NCBI GenBank assembly: GCA_041687115.1
Contig: JAWLCP010000051.1
Location: forward strand, 1 to 17,826
Length of the DNA stretch: 17,826 nucleotides
Origin: SKLM01 sp041687115
Lineage (GTDB): Bacteria; Chloroflexota; Anaerolineae; B4-G1
Direction of reading: 5' to 3'
Shown: positions 1 to 8,500 of the stretch, one piece after another
Layout of the letters: each line of letters begins with the position of its first letter
Numbering within the stretch: the stretch's first letter is position 1
The notes under the pieces: generated by a model
The model's database searches: none
Seen by the model: only the letters and a program-made list of their open reading frames with translations
Told to the model about the DNA's origin: nothing
Program-made: the position numbers and the translations under genes

Positions 1-204
1 TACCGGTCCGTGACACCCATCGCCCTCCAGCAGCAGATGCTCGCCTTCTTCCACCCGGGCGGGTCGGTGGCCGATGTCGGATGCGGGAGCGGGCGGGATA
101 CCGCCTGGCTGGCCGAGCGGGACTTCTCGGTGGTCGGCTTCGATGGCTCCCCGGCCATGCTGGCGGAGGCGCGCGTTGGTCGGTCTGTTCTTTGCCTGCG
201 GTAG
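1..204 (+). pseudogene. Truncated class I SAM-dependent methyltransferase (5' remnant)
   Basis: The frame is open from the window edge; a GTG at 10 could be the start, but the gene may begin upstream. The peptide carries a textbook SAM-binding motif I (VADVGCGSGRD) followed by the acidic end of the second beta strand (VVGFDGSP) and helix (AMLAEAR), the usual start of a class I methyltransferase. After residue R near base 177 the sequence stops looking like the family and ends at a stop after 64 codons, whereas full proteins have about 200-250 residues. The remaining catalytic half is not found in the following bases. I infer that the gene was broken when the downstream defence island was inserted or rearranged, so this probably marks an island edge. 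Its substrate cannot be told. The methyltransferase identity is firm; the truncation mechanism is inference. Confidence 0.75.
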
Positions 205-245
205 CCAGACAAGCGATGAGGGTTTGCTTACATAGGACGTGCGGG

Positions 246-279
246 AAGACCGGGGGAGCCAGACGACTCTTCCGGTCTT
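246..279 (+). terminator. Hairpin, possible terminator or leader structure upstream of dndB
   Basis: The arms 246-258 and 267-279 pair over 13 bases: eight Watson-Crick pairs (AAGACCGG with CCGGTCTT), two G-U wobbles, then GAG with CTC, around an 8-base loop. Only a short T run (three T) follows. It lies between the broken methyltransferase and the dnd operon, so it may stop read-through from upstream or sit in the dnd leader. The structure is seen in the sequence; its function is inferred. Confidence 0.5.
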
Positions 280-331
280 TCACACGCCTTGGAGACGCCC
301 GCCCAGCTAGCCGCATAGTTTTGCGTGAGCC

Positions 332-360
332 CTGACATGATACTTCCAGGATAGTTAAGT
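332..360 (+). promoter_or_regulatory. Weak candidate promoter for the dnd operon
   Basis: CTGACA at 332-337 matches the -35 consensus in five of six bases. A 17-base gap leads to TTAAGT at 355-360, a poor -10 match. It lies 25 bases before the dndB start chosen here. No better pair was seen between 205 and 384, but the match is weak and the true promoter may lie elsewhere. Confidence 0.2.
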
Positions 361-384
361 AAGACTTCCATGGGAGGAAAACAG

Positions 385-1476
385 ATGTCCCAGGCCCACC
401 GTTACACCTTCCCTGCCATCCGCGGGATACAAGCCCAGCGTGAGTATTACATCTCCATGTGCCCCTTGCGCCTGATCCCCAAGCTCTTCCTATTCGATGA
501 GGAAGAGATCCAACCCGAACTCCGTGCCCAGCGCGTCCTGAACAAGGCACGCATTCCGCAACTGGTCTCCTACATGGTCGACAACCCAACCGAGTACGTC
601 TTCTCCGCCCTGACCGCCTCTGTCGATGCGGACGTGGAGTTCACCCCCGCTTCTAACGACGAACAGCACTTCAACGTCGGCTTCCTCCACGTCCCGATGG
701 CGGCCCGTTTCGTAATCAACGACGGGCAACACAGAAGAGCGGCCATCGAGGCCGCCCTGAAGCAGAAGCCGGAGCTCGGAAACGAGAGCGTCGCCATCGT
801 CTTCTTTGTCGATACGGGTCTGCACCGCTGTCAACAGATGTTTGCCGACCTGAACCGCTATGCTGTCCGTACCACCCAGTCCCTGAACATCCTCTACGAC
901 TATCGGGATTCATCGTCTCAGCTCGCCCGGGAGATCAGCCAACGCGTCCCTATGTTCACTGGACTCACGGAGATGGAGAAATCGACTATCTCGAACCGAT
1001 CGACCAAGATCTTTACATTGAGTGGAATCCACCGTGCTACCCGAGAACTCCTTGCCACCCACAGCGACAACCTATCTCAGGACGACCAGCGTAGGCTGGC
1101 GATCCAGTTCTGGAACACAGTCAGCCGGCACATGCCGGAGTGGCAGCAAGTGCGGCAGGGCAAGCTCTCGCCGGTCGACTTCCGGCGGGACTACGTATCC
1201 GCTCACACCATTGCGCTAGTCTCGCTCGGTCGGGCCGGTAACGCCCTGCTGGCCCAGCATCCCACAACCTGGCTAGATCGGGTTGCTAAGCTTCAAACCG
1301 TAGACTGGCATCGGGGCAGCACGAGCACGTGGGAAGGACGCGCAACAATGGGGGGGCGTATTTCCAACTCGCGCAACAGCGTCCTATTGATAGGTAGTCT
1401 CATCAAGAAAGCTTTGGGGCTATCTCTTTTGCCCGAAGAAATGAAGGCAGAGAACGCAATCGCGACGAATTCCTAG
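385..1476 (+). CDS. dndB: DndB, regulator of DNA phosphorothioation (DGQHR domain)
   Basis: This 363-aa protein carries the DGQHR motif that names the family, at residues 113-117 (DGQHRRAAIEA), preceded by the strand ARFVIND and followed by the FADLNRYA segment typical of DGQHR/ParB-like proteins. DndB is not needed for sulfur insertion. In studied systems it is a negative regulator that affects dnd expression and the pattern of modified sites. I chose ATG 385 (MSQAHRY) because GGGAGG at 372-377 sits 7 bases upstream; an in-frame ATG at 370 would overlap that ribosome binding site and has none of its own. It is first in the operon, 20 bases before dndC, whose own strong ribosome binding site fills the gap. 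Length is usual for the family. Confidence 0.93.
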   Translation: MSQAHRYTFPAIRGIQAQREYYISMCPLRLIPKLFLFDEEEIQPELRAQRVLNKARIPQLVSYMVDNPTEYVFSALTASVDADVEFTPASNDEQHFNVGFLHVPMAARFVINDGQHRRAAIEAALKQKPELGNESVAIVFFVDTGLHRCQQMFADLNRYAVRTTQSLNILYDYRDSSSQLAREISQRVPMFTGLTEMEKSTISNRSTKIFTLSGIHRATRELLATHSDNLSQDDQRRLAIQFWNTVSRHMPEWQQVRQGKLSPVDFRRDYVSAHTIALVSLGRAGNALLAQHPTTWLDRVAKLQTVDWHRGSTSTWEGRATMGGRISNSRNSVLLIGSLIKKALGLSLLPEEMKAENAIATNS

Positions 1477-1496
1477 CAGGATAAGGAGGGGGTAGC

Positions 1497-3005
1497 GTGG
1501 CGCCCACCCGTTTAACCAAGCAATTCCTCGCTGAGCTAAGCCAGCGGGTTCGAGCCCTATATCTGGAAGACATGATCCCCTGGGTTGTGGGCTACAGCGG
1601 TGGTAAAGACTCAACGGCAACCCTACAGTTGATCTGGCTCTCGATTCGCGAGCTGCCGCCCGGACAGAGGCAAAAGCCGATTTACGTGATCAGCACTGAT
1701 ACGCTCGTCGAACAGCCTATTGTGGCCGCATGGGTTAACCGGTCTCTGGATCTAATGAAGCAGGCTGCCGTGGCGGAAGGTCTTCCGATCCACCCGAACA
1801 GACTAACCCCCGCTGTCAAGAAGACCTTCTGGGTGAATCTGATCGGTAAGGGGTATCCCGCCCCCCGCCGCAACTTTCGCTGGTGTACAGATCGCCTCAA
1901 GATCGAGCCCTCCAACCGCTTCATCATGAACGTGGTCGACGAGCATCGTGAGGCGATCGTCGTACTCGGCACCCGCAAGGCCGAAAGCCAACAGCGGGCG
2001 GCAAACATGGAGGAGCACGCCAGGAAGCGCATGCGAGACTCTCTCAGCCCTAACGCTGCCCTTCCCGGCTCGCTCGTCTATACGCCCATCGAGGACTGGT
2101 CGAACGATGAAGTCTGGTTCTACCTCATGCAGGTGCACAATCCATGGGGCATCTCGAACAAGGACCTCATGGCCATGTACCGCGGTGCCAGTTCCGACAA
2201 TGAGTGCCCTCTTGTTGTTGACACAAGCACGCCGACCTGTGGTAACAGCCGCTTCGGCTGCTGGGTTTGTACGGTGGTCAGCGCCGACAAGTCCATGGAG
2301 GCCATGATCCAGAACGACTGGGAGAAGGGCTGGATGACGCCCCTCCTGGAGTTCCGGAATAGGCTAGCTCCGCTCAACGAGAACGGAGTTCTGGACGACT
2401 GGACGCGTAGGGATTTCCGTCGAATGAACGGGAAGATCCTGCTTCAGCAGAAGGGCCGCAATAAGGGGCGGCCGGTCCACGGGCCGTACACGAAAGCTTG
2501 GCGCGAGCGCTGGCTGCGCGAGTTGCTCGAAGTGGAGTTGGAGATCCAGCGAAACGGTCCGGGCGAAATGAGGGATCTCCGGCTTATCACTGACGCAGAG
2601 TTGCGTGAAATTCGCCGCATCTGGGTTGAGGAGAAGCATGAGTTCGATGACGCTCTCCCCCGGATCTACCAGGAGGTCACAGGTCGCCCGTACCAATATA
2701 TGGATGACATTAAGACCGGCCCCTTTGGGCCAGCCGAGTGGCGGTTGCTTCAGGAGATTACCGAGGGCGATCCAGTTTTCTTCCAACTACAGGCCTCGAT
2801 GCTCGACGTTGAGCAGCGCTCGCGGGGTATCATCGGCCGCAAGGGGCTCCTGGACGAGCTCGAGGACCTCCTGGAACAGGCGTGGTACAGCGATGAAGAT
2901 GAAGCGGTAGCCGAGCTCCGGAAACGAAAGGCACGCCGTGGCGAAGATGCGCCGGACGACGTGGATGAGGAGTTCCCCGCTGAAGAAGGGCTTGAAATCG
3001 AATGA
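1497..3005 (+). CDS. dndC: DndC, PAPS-reductase-like ATP pyrophosphatase and Fe-S sulfurtransferase
   Basis: This 502-aa protein acts in the step that activates DNA phosphate and transfers sulfur. The PP-loop SGGKDS lies at residues 34-39, in the N-terminal adenine-nucleotide alpha hydrolase fold. RWC at 128-130 is the conserved middle cysteine motif. C237, C248, C255 and C258 (spacing 11-7-3, inside CPLVV...GCWVC) form the [4Fe-4S] cluster signature of DndC. The C-terminal third is acidic and variable, ending in an E/D-rich tail. The start is GTG 1497, with AAGGAGGG at 1483-1490 six bases upstream. The stop overlaps the dndD start in an ATGA, which implies translational coupling. All key residues are present, so the enzyme should be active. 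Confidence 0.96.
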   Translation: MAPTRLTKQFLAELSQRVRALYLEDMIPWVVGYSGGKDSTATLQLIWLSIRELPPGQRQKPIYVISTDTLVEQPIVAAWVNRSLDLMKQAAVAEGLPIHPNRLTPAVKKTFWVNLIGKGYPAPRRNFRWCTDRLKIEPSNRFIMNVVDEHREAIVVLGTRKAESQQRAANMEEHARKRMRDSLSPNAALPGSLVYTPIEDWSNDEVWFYLMQVHNPWGISNKDLMAMYRGASSDNECPLVVDTSTPTCGNSRFGCWVCTVVSADKSMEAMIQNDWEKGWMTPLLEFRNRLAPLNENGVLDDWTRRDFRRMNGKILLQQKGRNKGRPVHGPYTKAWRERWLRELLEVELEIQRNGPGEMRDLRLITDAELREIRRIWVEEKHEFDDALPRIYQEVTGRPYQYMDDIKTGPFGPAEWRLLQEITEGDPVFFQLQASMLDVEQRSRGIIGRKGLLDELEDLLEQAWYSDEDEAVAELRKRKARRGEDAPDDVDEEFPAEEGLEIE

Positions 3006-5005
3006 TCATCCGGGCAATCCGACTACGTAACTTCGGTCTCTACGCTGGCGAACAGGTCTTCCGACCCTCCACTTCGCTCGATGGAGCCGGTTCGATCACC
3101 CTGGTCGGCGGCCTGAATGGGCGCGGCAAGACGAGCTTGCTGGAAGCTGTGCTGCTCAACTTATACGGCAGTCGATCCCCGGTTGTAAGGGCAAGCGAGG
3201 ACGCTTACACCACGTACCTGGAAAGCCTCATTCACAACGGAGCTGACCGAGCGGAAGGTAGCGCTGTAGAGCTCGACCTCGAAATACCGGGCGACGGAGA
3301 CTCTCACTCGCTCCTTCGTATTCGCCGTTCCTGGCGCGTCGCCAACAAGCGAGCGTCAGAGAAATTAGAGGTCTGGCGCAACAGCCGTGAAGACGAGCAG
3401 CTCGCCACCAACTGGAATACCTACGTCGAAGAGCTCATTCCTTCCGGTGTCTCCTGGCTCTTCTTCTTTGATGGCGAGAAGATCGCAACGCTGGCCGAGG
3501 AGGAGGAGACTTCCGAGTCGCTCCGCATTGCGATCCGTTCCCTGCTTGGCCTTGATCTCGTGGACAAGCTCATCACCGACCTGGATGCCGTCATTCGGCG
3601 CAACAAGGCACGACTCCGTGACGCAGAGGGCGCTGAAGTTGTCGCGGCGATAGAGGCGGAGGTCGAAAGCCTGGAACGGTCGGCTGACGTAATTCGCCAA
3701 CAACACGCCAGCAAGAACAATGAGGTGCTGCGTGCGGAGGAGGCCCGCCGAAAGGCTGAGGAGGAGTACTACCGGGCTGGTGGTACTCTGGCTGAGTCCC
3801 GGTCCAACCTGGAAGGCCAGCGCAGGGAGCTAGAGGGCCGCCTGTCCGAGATTCGCAGTGAGATTCGGCTGCTCGCGGCCGGTGCGGTACCTCTGCTACT
3901 GGTGGTTCCCCTGCTGATGCAAGTCAGCATAGCGGTGGAATCCGCTGCAGCCGTACACCAAGCGAGAGCAATACTCCCACTTGTCCAGAAGCGAGACGAG
4001 ACCCTTCTCAATAAGCTCTGGGAGCATATCCCTGACTTAACCAAGCTTGATGTGATCAAGAGGTTCCTTGAGGAAGACCGGGCGGAGATGGAGACACTGG
4101 CAGCCCGGACCCCGCCAATTGATCTCTCGGCCGTTGGACTAGGGCAGCTGGAAGCGCTTCTCATGGCGGGACGGACAGACCTCCGGGAAAGGGCGTCCGT
4201 ACTAGTTCACGAGTACCACGAGACCGAGGATCGACTGGAGCAGGTGAATCGGCATCTCCTCTACCAGTTCGACCAGGCTGCCGTCAACGAGCGCCTTGCA
4301 GAACTCTCGAAGGCCGCTCATGAGCTTGCCACCAAGCAACTTGAGAAGGAACAGCTGCAAAAGCGCCTGCACGAGGTGGAGGGACAGCTCGGCGTTGCCC
4401 GACAGCGCCATCGGTCCGCACTCGAAAAGTTCCACCAACAGCTTGACGACCTGGACGACGCGAAGCGTAACATCGCCACCGCCATGCGTTCTCAAGAGAC
4501 CCTTCGGGCCTTCCGGAAGGAAGTTACGGAGCGTAAGATCCATGCCCTTGAAACCGGTGTCATGACCGCCTTCGCTGAGCTGACGCACAAGACCACCCTC
4601 GCCCGAAGGGTTCGCATTCACCCGGAGACCCTTCAGATCACCCTCCATGTCGAGTCGGGCGATGAGGTACTCAAGTCTCGCCTCTCTAGCGGTGAGAAGC
4701 AGATGCTCGCCGTGGCAATCCTCTGGGGGCTCGCCCGTGCCTCTGGGCGGGACCTCCCCGTGATCATCGACACCCCGATGGGTCGCTTGGACTCATCCCA
4801 CCGGATGAATTTCGTCACTCGGTACCTACCGAATGCGAGCCACCAGGTCATAGTCCTCTCCACTGACACGGAGATCGTAGGAGCCTATCTAGACTCGCTC
4901 GAAGGAGCGGTCGGACAGCGCTACCACCTGCGCTTTGACGAACAGCTGGTCAGGACTACAGTCGAGCCGGGGTACTTCCCAACTAAGGAGGGGATCACGG
5001 CATGA
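3002..5005 (+). CDS. dndD: DndD, SMC/RecN-like ATPase of the phosphorothioation complex
   Basis: This 667-aa protein has the split ABC ATPase layout of SMC/Rad50-type proteins. Walker A (GLNGRGKTS) is at residues 37-45 and the Q-loop region FFFDGEKI is near 157-164. A long coiled coil runs from about 190 to 515, broken by a leucine-rich stretch near 290-312. The ABC signature LSSGEKQ is near 561-567 and Walker B with D-loop (VIIDTPMGRLD) near 586-596. DndD hydrolyses ATP and is thought to open or nick DNA so that DndC can add sulfur. It has no CxxC zinc hook, unlike the second ATPase at 11606. The ATG at 3002 overlaps the dndC stop (ATGA) and lacks a strong ribosome binding site, so translation probably depends on coupling. 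Confidence 0.95.
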   Translation: MIIRAIRLRNFGLYAGEQVFRPSTSLDGAGSITLVGGLNGRGKTSLLEAVLLNLYGSRSPVVRASEDAYTTYLESLIHNGADRAEGSAVELDLEIPGDGDSHSLLRIRRSWRVANKRASEKLEVWRNSREDEQLATNWNTYVEELIPSGVSWLFFFDGEKIATLAEEEETSESLRIAIRSLLGLDLVDKLITDLDAVIRRNKARLRDAEGAEVVAAIEAEVESLERSADVIRQQHASKNNEVLRAEEARRKAEEEYYRAGGTLAESRSNLEGQRRELEGRLSEIRSEIRLLAAGAVPLLLVVPLLMQVSIAVESAAAVHQARAILPLVQKRDETLLNKLWEHIPDLTKLDVIKRFLEEDRAEMETLAARTPPIDLSAVGLGQLEALLMAGRTDLRERASVLVHEYHETEDRLEQVNRHLLYQFDQAAVNERLAELSKAAHELATKQLEKEQLQKRLHEVEGQLGVARQRHRSALEKFHQQLDDLDDAKRNIATAMRSQETLRAFRKEVTERKIHALETGVMTAFAELTHKTTLARRVRIHPETLQITLHVESGDEVLKSRLSSGEKQMLAVAILWGLARASGRDLPVIIDTPMGRLDSSHRMNFVTRYLPNASHQVIVLSTDTEIVGAYLDSLEGAVGQRYHLRFDEQLVRTTVEPGYFPTKEGITA

Positions 5006-5427
5006 TCGTCAAACAGTTTACCCTCTCAAACGTGGCGAAGGACAAGCTTTCGCGGCTGAAGGGCAGGACCGGCATTGACCAGTGGAATATCCTGTGCCGC
5101 TGGGCTCTATGTCTCTCCCTGCGCGAGCCCAACCCTCCGGCGGACTATCAGATCCCAGCCGACAGCAATGTGACTCTGGAGTGGCACACATTTGCCGGCG
5201 AATACCACGAGCTCTATGAGGCTCTGGTAATCCAGCGTTGCATCAACGATGGTCTGGGTACCGACCCAACCACGCTGGCCAAGTACTTCCGCCTCCACCT
5301 TCATCGCGGCATAGATTACCTGGCAGCCACCCAGACGGTACGGAACAGTACGGATCTGCTCCAGCTCATCTTGGGAGACCCCCAGCGTGACGAGATCGAG
5401 GAGGATGTAGATGCCACTTTACCTTGA
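5002..5427 (+). CDS. dndE: DndE, small DNA-binding component of the phosphorothioation complex
   Basis: This 141-aa protein begins with the family pattern: a beta start (IVKQFTLS), then DKLSRLKGRTGI and the NILCRWALCLSL helix, followed by NPPAD. DndE proteins are small tetrameric proteins that bind DNA, with a preference for nicked DNA, and are required with DndC and DndD for sulfur insertion. AAGGAGGGG at 4985-4993 lies 8 bases before ATG 5002, and the start overlaps the dndD stop by four bases (ATGA). The last 17 bases overlap the dndA start. The acidic C-terminus (DEIEEDVDATLP) may be partly an effect of that overlap, since its codons also carry the dndA ribosome binding site. Identity rests on sequence pattern plus operon position. 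Confidence 0.92.
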   Translation: MIVKQFTLSNVAKDKLSRLKGRTGIDQWNILCRWALCLSLREPNPPADYQIPADSNVTLEWHTFAGEYHELYEALVIQRCINDGLGTDPTTLAKYFRLHLHRGIDYLAATQTVRNSTDLLQLILGDPQRDEIEEDVDATLP

Positions 5428-6535
5428 TTACAATGCCACCACCCCGGTAGACCCCAGGGTGCTAGATGAAATGATTCGGGTATACAAAGAGGACTTCGGC
5501 AACGCTGGTAGCCGGACCCACGTTTTCGGCCAAAGGGCCAGTAAGATAGTGGATACGGCCCGGGGCCAGGTCGCCGGCCTTCTGGGGGTAGACAAAAGCG
5601 AGATTGTCTTCACCTCTGGTGCAACAGAGGCCGACAATCTCGCCATCTTGGGCTTAGCAGAGTGGGGTGCGGAGAACGGCAAGAGGCACATTATCTCGAC
5701 ACCGATCGAGCACAAGGCCGTCCTGGAGCCCTTACAACATCTGGCGAAGCAGGGGTTTGAGGTTGAGCTCGTGCCGGTGGGGGAGAGCGGTCGGGTTGAT
5801 GCCGAAGAGCTCTGCCGGCGGGTACGACCTGATACGCTCCTCGTCACGGTGATGCATGCCAACAATGAGACCGGGGTCATTCAGCCGGTCGATGAGATCG
5901 GTGAGTTCCTGGCGAAGACCGACACCTACTTTCACGTAGATGCAGCGCAGACGTGCGGGAAGCTCGTGGAGGAGCTCAGGGCGCTGAAGTATGACTTTCT
6001 GAGCGTCTGTGCTCACAAAATGTACGGGCCGCAGGGCATTGGAGCGCTGGTGGTCAGGCGCCGGGGCTACCGCCGGCCGCCGATAGAGCCGCTGATGTAC
6101 GGTGGGGGACAGGAAGGTGGGCTAAGGCCTGGGACGGTGCCCGTGGCTCTCGTGGCCGGGTTCGGTCTTGCAGCGGACCTCGCAACGAGAGAACATGACG
6201 CTTGGAGACGACACTGCCTTTCCATTCAGCAGACCCTGATTAACCAACTTGATAACATTGAGTATCGGCTTAACGGGGATCGTGAATACGTTATGCCCAA
6301 CTGCCTTAACGTCAGCATCATGGGTTTGGACTCGGAGGCTGTTATGTTAGCTTTGCAGGGTCAGGTGAGCCTGTCTAACGGATCAGCTTGTACCTCTGCA
6401 GACTATCGGCCAAGTCACGTGCTCGTTGCCATGGGACTCGACCGTGAACGCATTGAGCAAGCCTTAAGACTCTCGTGGGGACCCGGGACGGACCTCAACA
6501 TAGATATCTCGCGCTTGCTCAAGCAACTATCATGA
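5411..6535 (+). CDS. dndA: DndA, IscS/NifS-like cysteine desulfurase
   Basis: This 374-aa PLP enzyme takes sulfur from L-cysteine as a persulfide and supplies DndC. Visible residues are the N-terminal LDYNATTPVD, TSGATEADN at 68-76, the PLP-contacting HVDAAQ (D177), the Schiff-base lysine K203 in AHKMYGPQGIGAL, the RPGT motif at 239-242 and the active cysteine C327 in SNGSACTSA. Length is normal. The start ATG 5411 has GAGGAGG at 5398-5404, inside dndE, and the two genes overlap by 17 bases. In some well-known dnd clusters dndA is divergent or missing (replaced by a housekeeping IscS); here it is the last gene of the operon. It ends 15 bases before an 18-bp hairpin. A housekeeping desulfurase is the alternative name, but the operon position supports DndA. 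Confidence 0.95.
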   Translation: MPLYLDYNATTPVDPRVLDEMIRVYKEDFGNAGSRTHVFGQRASKIVDTARGQVAGLLGVDKSEIVFTSGATEADNLAILGLAEWGAENGKRHIISTPIEHKAVLEPLQHLAKQGFEVELVPVGESGRVDAEELCRRVRPDTLLVTVMHANNETGVIQPVDEIGEFLAKTDTYFHVDAAQTCGKLVEELRALKYDFLSVCAHKMYGPQGIGALVVRRRGYRRPPIEPLMYGGGQEGGLRPGTVPVALVAGFGLAADLATREHDAWRRHCLSIQQTLINQLDNIEYRLNGDREYVMPNCLNVSIMGLDSEAVMLALQGQVSLSNGSACTSADYRPSHVLVAMGLDRERIEQALRLSWGPGTDLNIDISRLLKQLS

Positions 6536-6549
6536 AACAAAATGTACGT

Positions 6550-6591
6550 GGAGAACCGGGAGAGCCCCTTGCAGGGCTCTCCCGGTTCTCC
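6550..6591. terminator. Perfect 18-bp stem-loop, bidirectional terminator between convergent genes
   Basis: The arms 6550-6567 and 6574-6591 are perfect reverse complements over 18 bases, with a 6-base loop (CTTGCA). The hairpin lies exactly between the stop of dndA (6535) and the stop of the minus-strand GHKL ATPase (6593). It lacks a long T run on either side, but its strength and its position between converging genes argue for termination or insulation. Confidence 0.75.
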
Positions 6592-6592
6592 C

Positions 6593-8293
6593 TTACCCAT
6601 GCCTTAACGCTTCGCGGACATATGTTGCAGCGAAGTGACCCCAATACTGCCGCAGGTCCTCAAACAGATCGTTCGGGTTTCGGTGTAGGCTCTCCGCCTT
6701 TGCATACGCCATGAATAGCACATCCAAACCAACCTCAACTCGCCGGGCTAACCGAAGGACATCCTCGGCGCTGATCTGACTGGCCGTCTTGTCCGCCAGA
6801 CCCTTGAGTGGTGAGTAGACCTCCCGGATGAAGGGGTGGCGGTGGTTAATCTTAACAGTGACATTGCTATTGAGATGGACCACCTGGAATAGCTCTTTAC
6901 CCGACCACTGTCCATCCAGAATTGTGATGGGCATATCCCTGATCAGCTGCTTAATTCCCGCCGCTTCTTCGGTATCTGGTCGTAGACCTAGATCCTGGAT
7001 AATCTCGTCCACCAAGAGGTTTTCCGCATCAGGCGTCACAGTCTCTCCACCGATTCCCCTCGGTGCCGTCTGTTCTACCTTCTCGACCACCTTCATCGCT
7101 TCACGATGATTTACCGTCGTCTGTCGCTCGCGTTGCTCCGCCTGATCCCAGTCTTCCTGAATCTGTCGTCTGGCTTCGTCGATCGGTTTCTCCAGGAACC
7201 GCCTGAGTTCCTCTCTTAGCTTGGCTACTGGCTCGGCGCCACGTTTGACATGACGTACTTGGAAGTACTCATCTAGGGCTGCAGGAAAGGACACCTCAAC
7301 ACCGATGAATCGGTCGGGGTTCTCAATCCTAGACGGAAACATCCTGGGTATGACATCGTAATAGATCTCACGTCCCTGGCGAAGGATGCTGATCTTGCCC
7401 TCATTCTCAGGGATGTAAAGATCCTCAAACTGCCGCCCTCCCGGTCCCCTCTTAGGCCTGAGAGCCAAGGGATATAGGGTAACGGTCGCAGACACTTCAT
7501 GCCCATCGATTGAGAACTTCCCCTGATCGACGATCCTTGCTCTTACATCGCTACCGACCACTTCTGTGACTCTCGGGTTTTCCAGAAGAAACAACGGATC
7601 ATAGGGAGCGATAGTCCTTCCGTTAACCCCAATTGTGATACCTTGGCTGAGAAACTTCCGGTATGCCCTACCTATAAACTTGATTAGATCACGGAGCCTC
7701 TCGTCGATGGAGGTTCCGTACCGCCCTCCATCTATAAGGCGATCAACCTTCGACCATACCACTAGAGTACCGCTACTAAAGGGCTCACCGTGCTCATCAA
7801 GCATTTGAGCCCTATACTGTTCTGGAAAGCCCGTCACGATCTTGGCTTCAATGTAATCTTGCTGACCAGCCGCGATGAGATCGAGATCGATGAAGGTATG
7901 ATAAACCTCCGTCGCTCCCATCGGAATAGTCCAGATGTCAACCCGCCGTGCGTGGCTGAGCGCGGCCAACTTTAGCCCCACCCCAAAACGCCCTAGCCCG
8001 TTGCGTTGGTTATATCGAGTCGAAAATCCCAGAGACAAGACGTTAGCAAGGATTCTCGGCCTGATACCCACGCCATCATCTGCGAAGGCTATACTTTCAA
8101 TCCGCTTCGGCCCCTTCTCTTTGGCGACGTAAGTCTGCACTCGGATGGTTCGAGCCTTGGCTTCTATAGAGTTATCAATCACCTCACCAGTGGCCGTTCC
8201 CAGATCAAATCCTGAATCGCGCCAACTCTCGAGAGCTCTGTCCACCTGAATCAGACTCGCCACCATTTTCTCTTCGTTACTCACAGCCACCAC
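6593..8293 (-). CDS. GHKL (MutL/MORC/Hsp90-like) ATPase, defence-island type
   Basis: This 566-aa protein has an N-terminal Bergerat ATP-binding fold. The N box with the Mg-binding Asn is GEVIDNSIEAKA (residues 36-47), the G1 box is DDGVGI (72-77) and the lid/G2 box is GFSTR...GLGRFGVGLK (about 89-108). Such ATPases work as ATP-gated clamps, and bacterial MORC-like members are often found beside restriction or modification genes. After the ATPase and a transducer-like domain, roughly 300-400, comes a charged helical region and an unassigned C-terminus. GTG 8293 is taken as the start; a G-rich stretch (AAGGGGGGGG type) precedes it and an ATG at codon 10 is a possible alternative. It is on the opposite strand to both dnd operons. 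Base composition looks less GC-rich than its neighbours. The fold is firm; its role here is unknown. Confidence 0.85.
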   Translation of the reverse strand: MVAVSNEEKMVASLIQVDRALESWRDSGFDLGTATGEVIDNSIEAKARTIRVQTYVAKEKGPKRIESIAFADDGVGIRPRILANVLSLGFSTRYNQRNGLGRFGVGLKLAALSHARRVDIWTIPMGATEVYHTFIDLDLIAAGQQDYIEAKIVTGFPEQYRAQMLDEHGEPFSSGTLVVWSKVDRLIDGGRYGTSIDERLRDLIKFIGRAYRKFLSQGITIGVNGRTIAPYDPLFLLENPRVTEVVGSDVRARIVDQGKFSIDGHEVSATVTLYPLALRPKRGPGGRQFEDLYIPENEGKISILRQGREIYYDVIPRMFPSRIENPDRFIGVEVSFPAALDEYFQVRHVKRGAEPVAKLREELRRFLEKPIDEARRQIQEDWDQAEQRERQTTVNHREAMKVVEKVEQTAPRGIGGETVTPDAENLLVDEIIQDLGLRPDTEEAAGIKQLIRDMPITILDGQWSGKELFQVVHLNSNVTVKINHRHPFIREVYSPLKGLADKTASQISAEDVLRLARRVEVGLDVLFMAYAKAESLHRNPNDLFEDLRQYWGHFAATYVREALRHG

Positions 8294-8344
8294 TTGGCCC
8301 CCCCTTATGCCGAGCTCTGACTACCATCCCTATCTAGATCGTTC

Positions 8345-8350
8345 ATTATA
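8345..8350 (-). promoter_or_regulatory. Candidate -10 element for the GHKL ATPase gene
   Basis: The minus strand reads TATAAT, a perfect -10 hexamer, about 50 bases upstream of GTG 8293. No convincing -35 stands 16-18 bases before it. It lies downstream of the terminator at 8423-8454, so the ATPase seems to be transcribed independently of the helix-turn-helix gene. Confidence 0.4.
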
Positions 8351-8422
8351 GAAAGGGGCGGACCTGTCGGCTTAGTTTCACCAGGACTGCTTTTTTCTTT
8401 GGGGTCACGACGTGCTGAGTGG

Positions 8423-8454
8423 AGAAAAAGAACCCTCGCCTGGTGGCCGAGGGT
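8423..8454 (-). terminator. Rho-independent terminator of the helix-turn-helix gene
   Basis: Read on the minus strand, ACCCTCG (complement of 8448-8454) pairs with CGAGGGT (complement of 8432-8438) around a 9-base loop and is followed by TCTTTTTCT. Seven GC-rich pairs plus a T run form the classic intrinsic terminator. It lies about 50 bases after the stop of the 8501-8989 gene. Confidence 0.85.
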
Positions 8455-8500
8455 CTGAATCCCAACCTTTATGGACGACGAAGCCGAGAAACCATGGCTG

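Noticed and set aside
370..384. ATG at 370 as the dndB start
   Set aside because: It would overlap the GGGAGG ribosome binding site serving ATG 385 and has no such site of its own.
3866..3940. Possible membrane segment in DndD (leucine/valine-rich, residues ~290-312)
   Set aside because: A hydrophobic break at this place is usual in DndD and RecN-like ATPases and sits in the middle of a cytoplasmic coiled coil; a membrane role is unlikely.
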